The notes under the pieces: generated by a model
Told to the model about the DNA's origin: nothing
Database searches by the model: none
The model's input: the letters and a program-made list of their open reading frames with translations, nothing else
Program-made: the position numbers and the translations under genes
From: Marisa cornuarietis
Lineage: Eukaryota > Mollusca > Gastropoda > Architaenioglossa > Ampullariidae
DNA length: 64,000 nt
Direction of reading: 5' to 3'
Assembly (NCBI GenBank): GCA_004794655.1
Contig: SMMW01000554.1
Coordinates: 12,502,501 to 12,566,500 of the forward strand
Part shown: piece by piece, positions 45,286-51,045 of the stretch
How the letters are laid out: each line of letters begins with the position of its first letter
Numbering within the stretch: position 1 is the stretch's first letter

Positions 45286-47662
45286 AGAGAGAGAGAGAGA
45301 AACTGAGACTGAGAGTGAGACAAGGGACGCATGTTACAAAAAACATGCAAGCAACTCACACTTCTTTAGAAATAGTCACAATAAATCTACCTGTCTGTTG
45401 ATTGTATTACAATCTGAGATACAAACGAATTTTAGATCAGACAGCAAGAACACAAACCACAAATAATAAATTCTCTTGTCCTACCTGTTTTAGAGGCAAC
45501 GGCCATCAACTGTCTCTTAAACGCCTTCAGACGGGGACGTTTGTCGAAATGCTTTTCTTTCCCTCCGATCACGAAGAGTATAAGTTTGGGCTCTTTCTTC
45601 TCCTTTAACAACCATGAAAGTATTTGCACCAAAATGTGTTAAGTACCTGTACACTGGAGTTATGTTATCCCTGATAATAACGATCTATAATACCCTACTT
45701 CATTTTATGGGATTCTCATCTCACATACCTTAAATCAACGCTAAACGCGCTAATACAGCGCCATTGTTGACGGTGTCTAGGTTAATTCCATACTACAGGC
45801 CGATGACCAAACATTTTGAGATATCAATGTCTGAGCATATCTTCCTCCCTGTAGTACGTACATCACCTACCTAAAAAAAAATATACCATAACTCACCCAC
45901 ACAACCTCCCAGCCAGCCACCCACCCAAACATAAATGCGGATATTGCGGGCAGCATCAGGTCGTGATTTCATGTCAGATTTTCTATTTTATAGAATACAT
46001 ACATACATACATACATACATACATACATACATACATACATACATACATACATACATAACAATTAAAGGTGTTCTTAACCTGACCACCCCATTGAACTAAA
46101 ACTACTGCACAGACCTTGCGCGCCAGGTGTTCTGAGACTTGCAAAAGTCACAACGCAGCCATTTTAGCACTCATAATGTCTCATCATGAGTATGTCCCGA
46201 CCTACTTCACTCATGGTCATCTAGATTAGTTATATCGGGTTTTCTTACGATCATTATACAACTTAGTGACTTGATTGCCCTAATTTCAGGTCTCATCTGT
46301 TCTGTATACACATGAAGAAATTTTGAACCATCTGAAATCATATTTTCCTTTCTGTTTTAACCACTCCAGAATACTTGAGAGTTACTGGGTCAGTTTACAT
46401 TCTGTTGCATGTAGACAGCGTGGAGTGACTGAAAGACGCATGACAACAAAAGATTCACACAGGGCTCATTGTGTTAACAAACATTTCTCGGTCATTCTTT
46501 TATTTATTTATTTATTTATTTATTTATTACACAATGATGTTCCTTCTTGCTGTTGGTAGGTATAAATTTGGCACTTTACCTTTTCATTCAGCTATGCGCA
46601 AATCGAACTGAAAATACTTCTGTCGGCTTTTCATTTATTTACAATTCATTTACCTGCATTTTTACATTACTTTCCTTTTTCGTACAAAAAAGTTTTCATA
46701 GGCACATCCAGTTGTCGTAGCTAACAAAAGCTATTACAAATCCAGTACGAAATCGCCAATTTACACGAACGCCTACAGAAAATGGCGGCACAGGATTAAG
46801 AACCAAACCATCGATGGTCTGATCTGAGATCGCGCCTTAAGCATCTTATAAGTACAACCAAATGTATCTGTGCTAACCTTTACTTTTGCATCCTCGTCGC
46901 ATTGTATTTTGCGTATGGTGAAGGGCAGATTCTGTTGTGTTTGATGATGTCCACCTACATCTTGGCTGCTTTATAAATGAACAAACATTGACACGTACCT
47001 TAACAGTACTGAAAGTAGCTTGCTTTTGTGTCTTGCATATATTTTCTCTCTCTCTTTCTCTCTCTTTCTCTCACTCACTCATGAAATTTCGTATCCGTCT
47101 GTGCCACTAACTATAAGTTAGACAAATTTACAAGCTAGCAATCTGGACTTTTTAAAGTGTATGAACATCAGTTTCGCTTCAAAAGAATTCTTTCATGTCA
47201 TATTACAAGAACCAATAAAACAAATTATTGATTTCAAAATACTAATTTCCAAGCTCAATTTTACATTAGCATCATCATAAATGTATAGTCTGGTTTGGTG
47301 TTTGCTTTCCGCTTTATTTAGTTTATTTTTAATGTATTTTCACAGACTTTCTTCTGTGTGTGTACGTGTGTGCGTGTACGGCGTGTACGGCGTGTACGGA
47401 GGGGGGGTGTAAATTTCTGTACACGCACAAACACTCAAACACAAAAGCACTCGAAAATACACACACAAAAAACACACAAATAAGCACACATCAGAGAGTC
47501 AGATAAAGAAAAAAAGAGAGAGAGAAAGGAAGCTTTCATTCCATCTCAATCAAGACCATCTTTTTTCATAACATACTTTGCAGTGACATCATCATCTTCA
47601 ATGAGATAGCCCTGATTAGAAGTAGAGGCATCAACTGGTGTAAGTTTCCCCTTTCCTGCCAT
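19840..47662 (-). CDS. TRPM: TRPM-family cation channel, divergent and compact (about 28 exons)
   Basis: TRPM proteins are tetrameric plasma-membrane or organellar cation channels. I chained about 28 minus-strand exons from an ATG at 47662 to a TGA at 19840-19842, and the phases match at every junction. In order they give the N-terminal TRPM homology region (VIGGKEKHFDKRPRLKAF near 45.5 kb, IVLLLVNEASNMVEAV near 43.5 kb), the ankyrin-like MHR part (FVNFLLENVFSLQTFL, LLLFLWAVLSSKFEMARF), a pre-S1 helix, S1-S6, an S6 ending MNLLIASFSYTF, a conserved PLPPPF, a Cys/Lys-rich tail and a coiled coil. The model is about 1,027-1,037 residues, near the short end of the family (about 1,000-1,500). The MHR segment that usually carries an IGIAPWG-like motif is not visible, and the pore filter is unusual. 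Introns are packed with transposons. Family assignment is firm; the subtype is not determined. Confidence 0.88.
20319..20358 (-). CDS. TRPM exon 27 (40 bp, coiled coil)
   Basis: Encodes AKDHLEKSIRVIEK with heptad spacing, phase 0 in and 1 out. Acceptor ctgtcag, donor gtaaga. Confidence 0.6.
20633..20653 (-). CDS. TRPM exon 26 (microexon)
   Basis: A 21- or 25-bp microexon encoding PLPTSED before gtaagt. Two AGs lie 4 bases apart (after 20657 and after 20653). Only the inner one joins in phase 0 to the preceding exon; the outer one would require another, unseen exon. Confidence 0.45.
21060..21145 (-). mobile_element. SINE 3' fragment
   Basis: Minus-strand match to the 3' half of the 6216-6488 SINE (ggccccgagaaaagtggggtctctaacacctcactcccc ... 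aaggttatgggatgacctt). Confidence 0.8.
21639..21763 (-). CDS. TRPM exon 25, post-TRP linker
   Basis: Encodes KELKEKELKLLSWARRIW and ENYSVDEK, in the position of the L...FEEQCIEEYF.EKD segment of TRPM C-termini. Phase 1 in, phase 0 out at gtaaca. Confidence 0.65.
22719..22966 (-). CDS. TRPM exon 24, TRP-like helix and Cys/Lys tail
   Basis: Encodes SYTFNLVEEKKQVVRKY and CPLPPPFSLLIYI, matching the TRPM F..V......W.FQRY...PLPPPL segment. A cluster of CC(K/R)K(D) units follows (RFFCCKKVCCRKDCCKKD...). The 3' border is either 22719 (gtaaat) or 22749 (gtacgt); both give phase 1. Confidence 0.82.
23126..23164. repeat. (GACA)n microsatellite
   Basis: An imperfect run of gacagacagaca with one aaac interruption. 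Confidence 0.9.
23252..23369 (-). CDS. TRPM exon 23, post-pore loop and S6
   Basis: Encodes a short hydrophilic loop (DDKTNKTYSDP) and S6 VYVMLAPILVMNLLIASF. MNLLIA.F is diagnostic of TRPM S6. Phase 1 in, 2 out. Confidence 0.9.
23686..23782. repeat. (GT)n(GA)n microsatellite
   Basis: GT run of about 78 bases followed by a GA run. Confidence 0.96.
24311..24575. mobile_element. MITE with GGGGCCAGTTGCACAACA inverted termini, copy 1
   Basis: 265 bases beginning ggggccagttgcacaacac and ending with its inverse complement gttgtgcaactggcccc. No ORF. The interior is itself weakly palindromic. A second copy lies in opposite orientation at 29750-30014. Confidence 0.85.
24813..24978 (-). CDS. TRPM exon 22, S5 and pore
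   Basis: Encodes DILVYSVILIIMCLTYGVV (S5) with GVVTYSL like GVA..AI. It then gives a short turret and TGSWILLGNKP where YWMIYGE or FG(E/D/Q) filters normally sit. Phase 0 in, 1 out at gtaatt. The acidic filter residue is replaced here by Asn. Confidence 0.85.
25260..25730 (+). mobile_element. L2/Rex-like LINE remnant
   Basis: Plus strand encodes LNVSRTKEMIFDFRMNKSG and IVNSYKYLATFE, the RT thumb (N..KTKE...DFR ... YKYLG). Stops and a tail ending gcgcattataaat follow. It lies in a TRPM intron. Confidence 0.7.
25735..27070 (+). mobile_element. hAT-family (ZBED/Charlie-like) transposon, pseudogene
   Basis: Left terminus CAGCGGTTCTCAACCGGTGG fits hAT-Charlie/Buster termini. Plus-strand fragments then give a BED-like piece, KVLRASYKVRLLDAKARK, VEELVLPTALKIAKIM and QFALQLDESSDAS, characteristic of ZBED5-like hAT transposases, with multiple stops and shifts. 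The right terminus was not found, and TRPM exon 21 begins about 90 bases further on. Confidence 0.78.
27157..27399 (-). CDS. TRPM exon 21, S3-S4
   Basis: At 243 bp and phase 0/0, this is one of the longest exons. It encodes NLLNYFLGLCIIVGWVI (S3), a short loop, LCVNFIGFICRQFSFMSIN (S4) and TGPKVYMM, equivalent to the LGP(K/Y)..MM of the S4-S5 linker. Confidence 0.9.
27734..27871 (-). CDS. TRPM exon 20, S1-S2
   Basis: Encodes FCFMSFLGLYLFVLLERI (S1) and QWPELVLCSWFLTFYIEEVR (S2). The WP/EW and IE(E/K)..R pattern is typical of TRPM S2. Phase 0/0. Confidence 0.9.
28469..28562 (-). CDS. TRPM exon 19, lead-in to S1
   Basis: Encodes SFTALRKALNQVTDHL and RPAFKFYFNW; the last part matches APIVKFWFYT at the start of S1. 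Phase 2 in, 0 out at gtaaat. Confidence 0.8.
28681..28765 (-). mobile_element. LINE 3' tail fragment
   Basis: The minus strand reads agctgtcctgaattgccctttgggacaaataattatc followed by repeated atctt units, the tail shared with the L2-like elements here. Confidence 0.6.
29215..29369 (-). CDS. TRPM exon 18, basic linker and pre-S1 helix
   Basis: Encodes a lysine-rich run (KEKDKDKGQCKPKK) then the hydrophobic KLIKVIYAIFAAFVVFPTAY, in the place of the TRPM pre-S1 helix (LKVILGILLPPSI). Phase 0 in, 2 out. Confidence 0.8.
29750..30014. mobile_element. MITE copy 2 (inverted relative to copy 1)
   Basis: cgggacagttgcacaacacg ... gtgttgtgcaactggcccc, with the interior matching the inverse complement of 24311-24575 (aaaactgttctaaagaagcaaaatctcttc; aggcctaaaagtg). 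Confidence 0.85.
30176..30383 (-). CDS. TRPM exon 17
   Basis: Encodes LFEECAIEALKQC, KLLTRQQCLWQKLTCWEIA and PCQVLAETIWKGKIRQ, an unmistakable match to the FGQLAVELLDQSY...LLTYELKNWSNATCLQLA...CSQMLLTDMW block. Acceptor ctttggtag, donor gtaagg, phase 2 in and 0 out. Its 3' part is duplicated just upstream at 30416-30489. Confidence 0.93.
30416..30489 (-). pseudogene. Partial duplicate of TRPM exon 17
   Basis: 74 bases repeat 30149-30221 with a handful of differences. They carry the 3' end of the exon (frame for AKSLLKQSGNGRLG), its gt donor and some intron. The copy lies upstream of the real exon in transcription order and stops abruptly three bases before the LINE target duplication. Confidence 0.88.
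30493..30506. repeat. LINE target-site duplication (3' side)
   Basis: agatgcttaaagaa, identical to 33587-33600. Confidence 0.88.
30507..33586 (-). mobile_element. Non-LTR retrotransposon, 5'-truncated, with a long intact ORF
   Basis: About 3.1 kb bounded by a 14-bp direct repeat. The minus strand ends aataaagtttttttttttt next to the repeat, giving the 3' end. One open frame from the truncation point to 30842 encodes the tail of an AP-like endonuclease, a reverse transcriptase and a CCHC-like C-terminus. The element sits in the TRPM intron between exons 16 and 17, in the same orientation as the gene. Confidence 0.92.
30842..33586 (-). CDS. LINE ORF2-type protein: endonuclease tail, reverse transcriptase, zinc-knuckle
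   Basis: At least 883 uninterrupted codons (first internal ATG at 33493), open upstream to the truncation. Upstream of that ATG, CSVIDYFIVS is the end of an APE-type endonuclease. RT motifs follow in order: NALKNGKAAGPDG, KPDNYRGISLLNICSKIYS, QAGFRRNYSTVDHIF, VAFIDFQKAFDSV, GLKQGEICSPVLFS, LLFADDVALISD (intact FADD), GLVVNLDKSNIVVF and YLGIYMSTRLSF. The C-terminus has CPFC-x8-H-x4-C (CPFCTDMEETELHFMFMC). The lack of stops implies recent insertion. I do not assign the clade. It is probably not independently mobile, since most of the endonuclease is missing. Confidence 0.93.
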   Translation of the reverse strand, partial: GEFTYISATGCSVIDYFIVSSELQKLCFSLKVVSRHESKHMPVEMMMCASSKVHVPPYAVPCSYRITKYIWDENRREEFLTLTKSEYVNQKVNDATHLIDSDIDAAISKFNEGLLIMGQCMKKVIIAGKEKSQPWFDNECREKRKQVRHCLRTFKRKKTAVTKLHYTTKRKLYNTFIKMKKEKYKNSTVDTLKNHNKDPKAFWGTIEKFLSKKTTQNKISKDEWFNHFFKVFNDLPGVDQDKDLQPDLVNHDRDLSVLCVNEGVEEDEDDSSSEIADAINALKNGKAAGPDGLIGEFFKNSSALVIPFLTKYFNKIFSNGVYPTSWTEALIQPLYKKGEVDKPDNYRGISLLNICSKIYSYILNKRLSKWIDKKEKINDVQAGFRRNYSTVDHIFTLFALAQKQLVSRKNLYVAFIDFQKAFDSVIRKKLWRLLNKNKMRGRMYNAIKGMYNSVKAKVKVGGDVTESFLCPRGLKQGEICSPVLFSPFINELAKDVIDRGKHGIQLNPDILEIFILLFADDVALISDTVTGLQNQLNVLRDTSCKLGLVVNLDKSNIVVFRNGGFISSHEKWVFGVQNISVLNMYKYLGIYMSTRLSFSHALNDMASRAKKGVVGILRALWSIGEHAPDVFLKLFDCQILPMMTYAAEVWGVVANLKSVETVHTFALKRFLGVPLQTPNALVYGETSRYPLHVTVFVKSIKYWLHILSMSPSRLPHKAYKMLLNIHDQNKITWASSICFLLYRYGFGHVWQNQSVGDPELFVTIFKRRLQDCYQQEWHSTISSNERYHFYNSFRSSFNDSHPLYYLRNAKIRSTFIRFRTGVSSIKVHTFRHARNTLSSDFNCPFCTDMEETELHFMFMCPRYAVFRENYIPAKFYRNPSMFKLTLLLSSSSRMIICNTALYILKALEFRNDAL
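33587..33600. repeat. LINE target-site duplication (5' side)
   Basis: agatgcttaaagaa, identical to 30493-30506. Confidence 0.88.
33601..35556. other. TRPM intron 16, GC-richer insert
   Basis: About 33880-35400 is clearly more GC-rich than the surrounding intron and has open frames on both strands (for example 34994-35398 plus), none with a domain I recognise. A short GT/GA tract lies near 34210-34240. It may be an inserted element of unknown type. Confidence 0.35.
35557..35669 (-). CDS. TRPM exon 16
   Basis: Encodes ITAALIACLVLRAMKT followed by a charged tail ending KKEKK, matching MAKALVACKLCKAMAHEA. Phase 0 in, 2 out at gtaact. The intron that follows is over 5 kb and holds the large LINE. 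Confidence 0.82.
35906..35956. repeat. (AATC)n microsatellite
   Basis: Repeated caatcaat units about 30 bases from TRPM exon 15. Confidence 0.92.
35987..36081 (-). CDS. TRPM exon 15
   Basis: Encodes HSELLLFLWAVLSSKFEMA and RFLLKVME, a clear match to the [22 protein letters not shown] block. Acceptor gttaacag, donor gtaaat. Confidence 0.87.
36318..36360 (-). CDS. TRPM exon 14 (likely, 43 bp)
   Basis: A 43-bp exon encoding DPPRCLLFDRENSP, phase 0 in and 1 out, directly compatible with the next exon. Acceptor ttttttctcag, donor gtatgc. Confidence 0.55.
37865..37933 (-). CDS. TRPM exon 13 (likely)
   Basis: A 69-bp phase 0/0 exon rich in Ser/Cys (SSSPCCSCSG) and then HEYPEKVDK. It corresponds to a variable acidic linker in TRPM. 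Acceptor atttttcag. Confidence 0.45.
38297..38371 (-). CDS. TRPM exon 12 (likely)
   Basis: A 75-bp phase 0/0 exon with IAMFSSLLDDIFDFANYQ, in the position of the ISLIDIGLVIEYLMG helix. Acceptor ttgatacag, donor gtatct. Confidence 0.55.
38611..38680. repeat. (GT)n microsatellite
   Basis: GT run of about 70 bases in a TRPM intron. Confidence 0.96.
38932..38979 (-). CDS. TRPM exon 11 (likely, 48 bp)
   Basis: A 48-bp phase 0/0 exon encoding a basic VLVKTSRRETSHEAKK, in the position of the LLVRDVKK segment. Donor gtttgt. Confidence 0.5.
39060..39332 (+). mobile_element. LINE 3' end fragment
   Basis: Shares with 55900-56097 the terminal sequence ttaagcgctaagagcatactcct...gagtatgggctatgcaaa followed by (ttattat)n. 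Confidence 0.7.
39736..39885 (-). CDS. TRPM exon 10
   Basis: Encodes MKKALIDQETNFVNFLLEN and FLTEDNLTDLYEQ, one of the best matches to TRPM ([21 protein letters not shown]...FLTISRLEELYN). Phase 0/0, donor gtaagg. Confidence 0.9.
40507..40595 (-). CDS. TRPM exon 9
   Basis: Encodes EEKLQIARSWLDYKLAM and SDDPFFE, equivalent to the LALAWNRVDIARSQIF segment. Acceptor ttttttctcag, donor gtaagc; phase 1 in, 0 out. Confidence 0.82.
41400..41860 (+). mobile_element. CR1/L2-like LINE RT C-terminal remnant
   Basis: Plus strand, across one frameshift, resembles the C-terminal part of such RTs: LLAFPTACL, DNLQKVQNSTALTVLRK and HVTSLFRVLQPIAVE. Located in a TRPM intron. Confidence 0.6.
42068..42115. repeat. 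(AAT)n microsatellite
   Basis: About 48 bases of aataat, 38 bases downstream of exon 8 in transcription order. Confidence 0.96.
42153..42286 (-). CDS. TRPM exon 8
   Basis: Encodes FDFTSGEHLYQVILDTLC, matching ITVFRMGSEG..DIDLAILTALL. Strong acceptor tcgttttcag and donor gtaaga, phase 2 in and phase 1 out. Confidence 0.8.
42831..42904 (-). CDS. TRPM exon 7
   Basis: A 74-bp exon encoding GLGGLADCLAPLIEKSS, matching the G(S/T)G.AADILA helix that follows PVVV in TRPM. Phase 0 in, phase 2 out. Confidence 0.72.
43492..43598 (-). CDS. TRPM exon 6
   Basis: Encodes SKIVLLLVNEASNMVEAVRE and IPIIIIK, equivalent to the VPVVALIVEGGPNVISIV..YL...PVPVVV block of TRPM. Acceptor gttggtcag, donor gtaaag, ends in phase 0. 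Confidence 0.78.
43815..43902. repeat. (CA)n(TA)n microsatellite
   Basis: CA run of about 75 bases ending in TA repeats directly beside candidate exon 5 of TRPM. Confidence 0.96.
43910..43960 (-). CDS. TRPM exon 5 (likely, 51 bp)
   Basis: A 51-bp phase 1/1 exon encoding a short hydrophobic segment (AVSVMLLSMIMAASQI). It fits in phase between its neighbours but carries no diagnostic motif. It ends 20 bases from a long CA microsatellite. Confidence 0.4.
44019..44132 (-). CDS. TRPM exon 4 (likely)
   Basis: Open phase 1 to phase 1 exon between tttgcaag and gttggt. It encodes PVLLFPSVNQGTGLYEV, which aligns in position with AWIITGGTNTGVMKHV of TRPM channels, although glycines of the motif are changed. 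The donor is weak. Confidence 0.5.
44545..44745 (-). mobile_element. Non-LTR RT finger fragment
   Basis: Minus strand reads YPDMWKEAIIVAVYKKGD then REFPSNYRAS and, after a one-base shift, SVIGKCCASIVNKRLYQWL. This is the W..A.I.P.YKKGD...NYR.I.LL...GK motif of LINE RTs. Confidence 0.72.
45203..45284. repeat. (GT)n microsatellite
   Basis: GT run of about 80 bases, followed by GA. Confidence 0.96.
45485..45602 (-). CDS. TRPM exon 3, homology region core
   Basis: Encodes EPKLILFVIGG followed by a KPRLK-like FDKRPRLKAF and LMAVASKT, a clear match to the vertebrate LLISVTGG...KPRL...A..TG block. The donor is gtaggac, phase 1. The acceptor is taken as gttaaag at 45603-45609. Frame upstream reads VQILSWLLK, also TRPM-like, but is closed by a stop at 45639-45641 with no intervening AG, so the 5' border is uncertain. 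Confidence 0.8.
45988..46056. repeat. (CATA)n microsatellite
   Basis: About 17 tandem catacata units. Confidence 0.96.
46498..46528. repeat. (TTTA)n microsatellite
   Basis: Seven to eight tttattta units. Confidence 0.93.
46884..46968 (-). CDS. TRPM exon 2, start of TRPM homology region
   Basis: Enters in phase 2 and ends in phase 0 at gtaaag. It encodes SQDVGGHHQTQQNLPFTI and CDEDAK, which resembles the GGG..NKAKYVRVS..TKP segment near the start of the TRPM homology region. Confidence 0.65.
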
Positions 47663-47665
47663 TCT
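47577..47665 (-). CDS. TRPM exon 1 (first coding exon)
   Basis: The exon starts after a cttttcag acceptor, so an untranslated exon lies further upstream. The ATG is at 47660-47662 (MAGKGKLTPVDAS...). It encodes an acidic stretch (IEDDDV) and ends at a gtatgt donor in phase 2. Confidence 0.65.
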
Positions 47666-47837
47666 CTGAAAAGCGACAAAGAACAGGCGAGAATATTTAC
47701 ACAAAATGTAACAGTTTAGTTACACGCATTGGAAACAATACCCGTAAGTTGTAAGATAACAATAAACAGTACATTTGTAATAGTTTTCTTCTAGAAATGT
47801 GCATTTAACGAACTAACAAATAAAATCATTTGAAATA

Positions 47838-48212
47838 TACCGTAACTTTCGGTCTATTGAGCGCACCTGTATATAAGCCGCACCCACTAAATTTTAGAAA
47901 ATGTCTACTTTTTTCACAAATAAGCCAGACTGGTTTATAAGCCGCCAATATATACAACTTGATGGCTGCATCGTAGGTGTTTAGTCTCGTTTTTGACATG
48001 ATGAGGGTGTGTGCTTCAGCAATTGTTCTGAATGCTTCAATTGTACGCGGCTTTGATTTAAAAACAGTTCACACCTTGACATGGAGTTCATCGAAAAATT
48101 ATTGAAATCTTAAGAATCCAGAAAAATCCGCATCCAAGGTGCATCGCAGTTTAAGCAGCAGTGATTAAAGCTAGGGAAAAAGTCGTGGCTTATAGTCCGA
48201 AATGTACGGTAT
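47838..48212. mobile_element. MITE with ACCGTA...TTTCGG inverted termini
   Basis: Begins taccgtaactttcggtctattgagcgc and ends ttatagtccgaaatgtacggta; termini are inverse complements with internal 'ataagcc' repeats. No ORF. It lies upstream of the TRPM start exon. Confidence 0.75.
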
Positions 48213-48380
48213 ATGCTCTCTGGTTTTTTTCGCAAGAAAATGTAATTCATACACCTGCTTCAGACACTCAATAGCTTCCGCTGCTTTCATATCCCCACTT
48301 CTCTCTCTCTCTCTCTCTCACACACACATATATATATATATATACACACACAACACGCACGCGCACGCACCTCACTACCG

Positions 48381-48605
48381 TCATGGGGAAGCCGAGAGGT
48401 TAGAGCACAGGAGTTCAAATCCGTAGGTTTCTTCAGCTTTATGCCCGTGTGGCACATCGTACTTACTCCGGTCGACCGGGCGGTCGGGAATGGGTACCTG
48501 ACTCCATAGATGATTGGGTAAGGCAAGAAAGCGCGCGATAGAGAGAGAGAGAGAGAGTAGATGGGCGCCACTCTCACAGAAAAGCCTGTTCTCTAAATGA
48601 CTTTA
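48381..48605 (+). mobile_element. Degenerate tRNA-derived SINE
   Basis: Related to 6216-6488: ggggaagccgagaggttagagc, a box-B-like ggagttcaaatccg, then cgggaatgggtacctgactccatag and a gagaga expansion. Confidence 0.75.
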
Positions 48606-48609
48606 CCTT

Positions 48610-49062
48610 TGACCTAATTAGTAGTATACCAAAAAAGCAATGTGCTCGTGACGATCTTGCACTGAAGAGAAGCAATGTCTTGCGTAAAGATCATCACTGA
48701 TTCCCTTGAATCAAACAAGTATTCAAACGTGTGTCCGAACAACAAATTTTAAGAAAAATAAAATCTTGTTCATAAAATAAAATTACGTTTTGTAAACCTT
48801 TTCCTTATGAATCCGCATACGTAGACACACAAAGAGTTAAAATTGTACTCTTGGCTAGGCAAAAACTCTACTTCCTTGCTGGGACATGTTCTTCAATCTT
48901 TAGTTCCGACCAGTGTGCTCATGTAAAAATGTAAATAAAAAAAAATAATCAAATACCGTAATACTTCCTGTTTTCTTTCTTTCTTTCTTTCTTTCGCTCT
49001 GTTCCTTTATTGATTAATTTGTTTATACATATTGCTAATTTATCTCCAGCTGTCAATAAAAT
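48610..49062. other. Intergenic, upstream of TRPM
   Basis: No gene or recognised repeat other than a short TTTC run (48973-48996). Confidence 0.4.
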
Positions 49063-49645
49063 ATCAAGAAAATACTAAAGTTAAAGAAGAAAAGGTCGAA
49101 CGATCCTACGTTTATTTATGAAAGTTACAATTCTCTGACCATGCCTAATGTGCAATGGCAAGAAATTTCATAGTTTGTTCAAATACTGGTCCAAGCTGTC
49201 TGAGATTGCTCTTGTTTAGCATCATACACCCTTTAAGCATTTTTTTCTCTAAGAAAATTCCGTATAATGAGCATAATCACAACTCACAATAATTACATCC
49301 TGTTGAAGTCGAAGTCGAAGACGAAGCTGAGAAGACTACGCCCAGCTGGCAATTGTATCTCTCCTGAAGACATGAATATCTTTGTTGTCCTAATTATCTG
49401 TCTTTCATAACGCTGATCTTCCAGCCAACTTCACCCCCTTGTTTTCGGAGGTAGTTTATATACACTGGTCTACAAACAGGTTGTCAGACAGTGCGCTGTC
49501 TTTGTGTAACTTAAATAACCTGACACCACTAGCAGTGGCCAAGAATCTGTCATGACTTTGACGGGTTCGTCCTTGCGTGCAATGAATGAACACAGCAGTG
49601 CATAGCAGGACGCTCTTTGGCCCTTTACATGATCCAATTTTCAAT
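49063..49645. repeat. Direct duplication, copy 1
   Basis: About 580 bases from atcaagaaaatactaaag to gacgctctttggcccttt, matching 50453-51030 in the same orientation with scattered differences and small indels. Confidence 0.92.
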
Positions 49646-50452
49646 GCAGTATTTTTGTTTTGTAGATGACGGCTTTGTGCATTTCCCTTCAAGGTCACCT
49701 TGCTATGCTCCAGTGCCCTTTTGGTCACTTGTTCCCCAGAAATGTGCAGGAATGAATAAATTAATTAACAAATTAACACTTCCAGACATCTCTCCCACAA
49801 TATATAAAATCTGTATGTTTATATATATATATATAGATATATTTCATTTACTAAAGAGAACTGTTATATCGCATTTCTCCACTGGGACGTGAGTTCAATG
49901 CGCTTTACAAATGTGAATAGCAAAAAGGACATAGCATTGAAGATTTAGGGTATGATACTCTTGTGGGTTAAAAGGACTTGTGTTGCCTGTTCATGGTTCA
50001 AGATGTCAAATCTTATGTTTCAGAGCTGTACACCACACAAGCATTGGTGTCAAGGGTGATGAAGATACAAAGTTATGCTCACTGGAATTGGTTACTCTTC
50101 TAATATTTCATAATGCAGGAATTCTGAGATTAAAAGTTTTGTGGTTATAACTTGCATTGAGTACTTCCTAAAGACTTCTGATTGTAATCCACCTTTCCTT
50201 TTCAAAAGCCTTCAGACTGTGACTGAGACTGCTACTACTAATAATAATGCATTTCATAAAATACACGATTGTAACAGTGAAAGTGATTTAAATATACTGT
50301 CGTTAGTAAAGTAACAATAGCAGCAGACAAGATTGGACAGACAAAATTCAAAGGAAATTTTCAAGTAAAAAAGAGTGTTCACATTTCAACTAGTTCTCAC
50401 AAACACCCGTATCAAGCACATACAAAAAGTAAAAGTAAGACTGGTGTTATAA

Positions 50453-51035
50453 TAAATGTCAAGAAAATACTAAAGTTAAAGAAGAAAAGGTCGAACGATC
50501 CTACGTTTATTTATGAAAGTTACAATTCTCTGACAATGCCTAATGCGCAATGGCAAGAAATTTCATAGTTTGTTCGAATTTCGGTCTAAGCTGTCTGAGA
50601 TTGCTCTTGTTTAGCATCATACACCCTTGAAGCAATTTTTCTCTAATGAAATCCCGTATAATGATCATAATCACAACTCACAATAATTACGGCCTGTTGA
50701 AGTCGAAGTCGAAGAAGAAGTTGAGAAGACTACGCCCAGCTGGCGATTGTATCTCTCCTAAAGATATGAATATCTTTGTTGTCCTAATTATCTGTCTTTC
50801 ATAACGCTGATTTTCCAGCAAACTTCACCCCCTTGTTTTCGGAGGTAGTTTATATACACTGGTCTACAAACAGGTTGTCAGACAGTGCGCTGTCTTTGTG
50901 TAACTTAAATAACCTGACACCACTAGCAGGCGGCCCAGAATCTGTCTTGACTTTGACGGGTTCGTCCTTGCGTGCAATGAATGAGCACAGCAGTGCATAG
51001 CAGGACGCTCTTTGACCCTTGAAAGGACCCAATTT
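50453..51035. repeat. Direct duplication, copy 2
   Basis: Second copy of 49063-49645. Both copies share a short minus-strand frame ending KLHKDSALSDNLFVDQCI, which has no recognised domain. Confidence 0.92.
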
Positions 51036-51045
51036 TCATGCCAGA

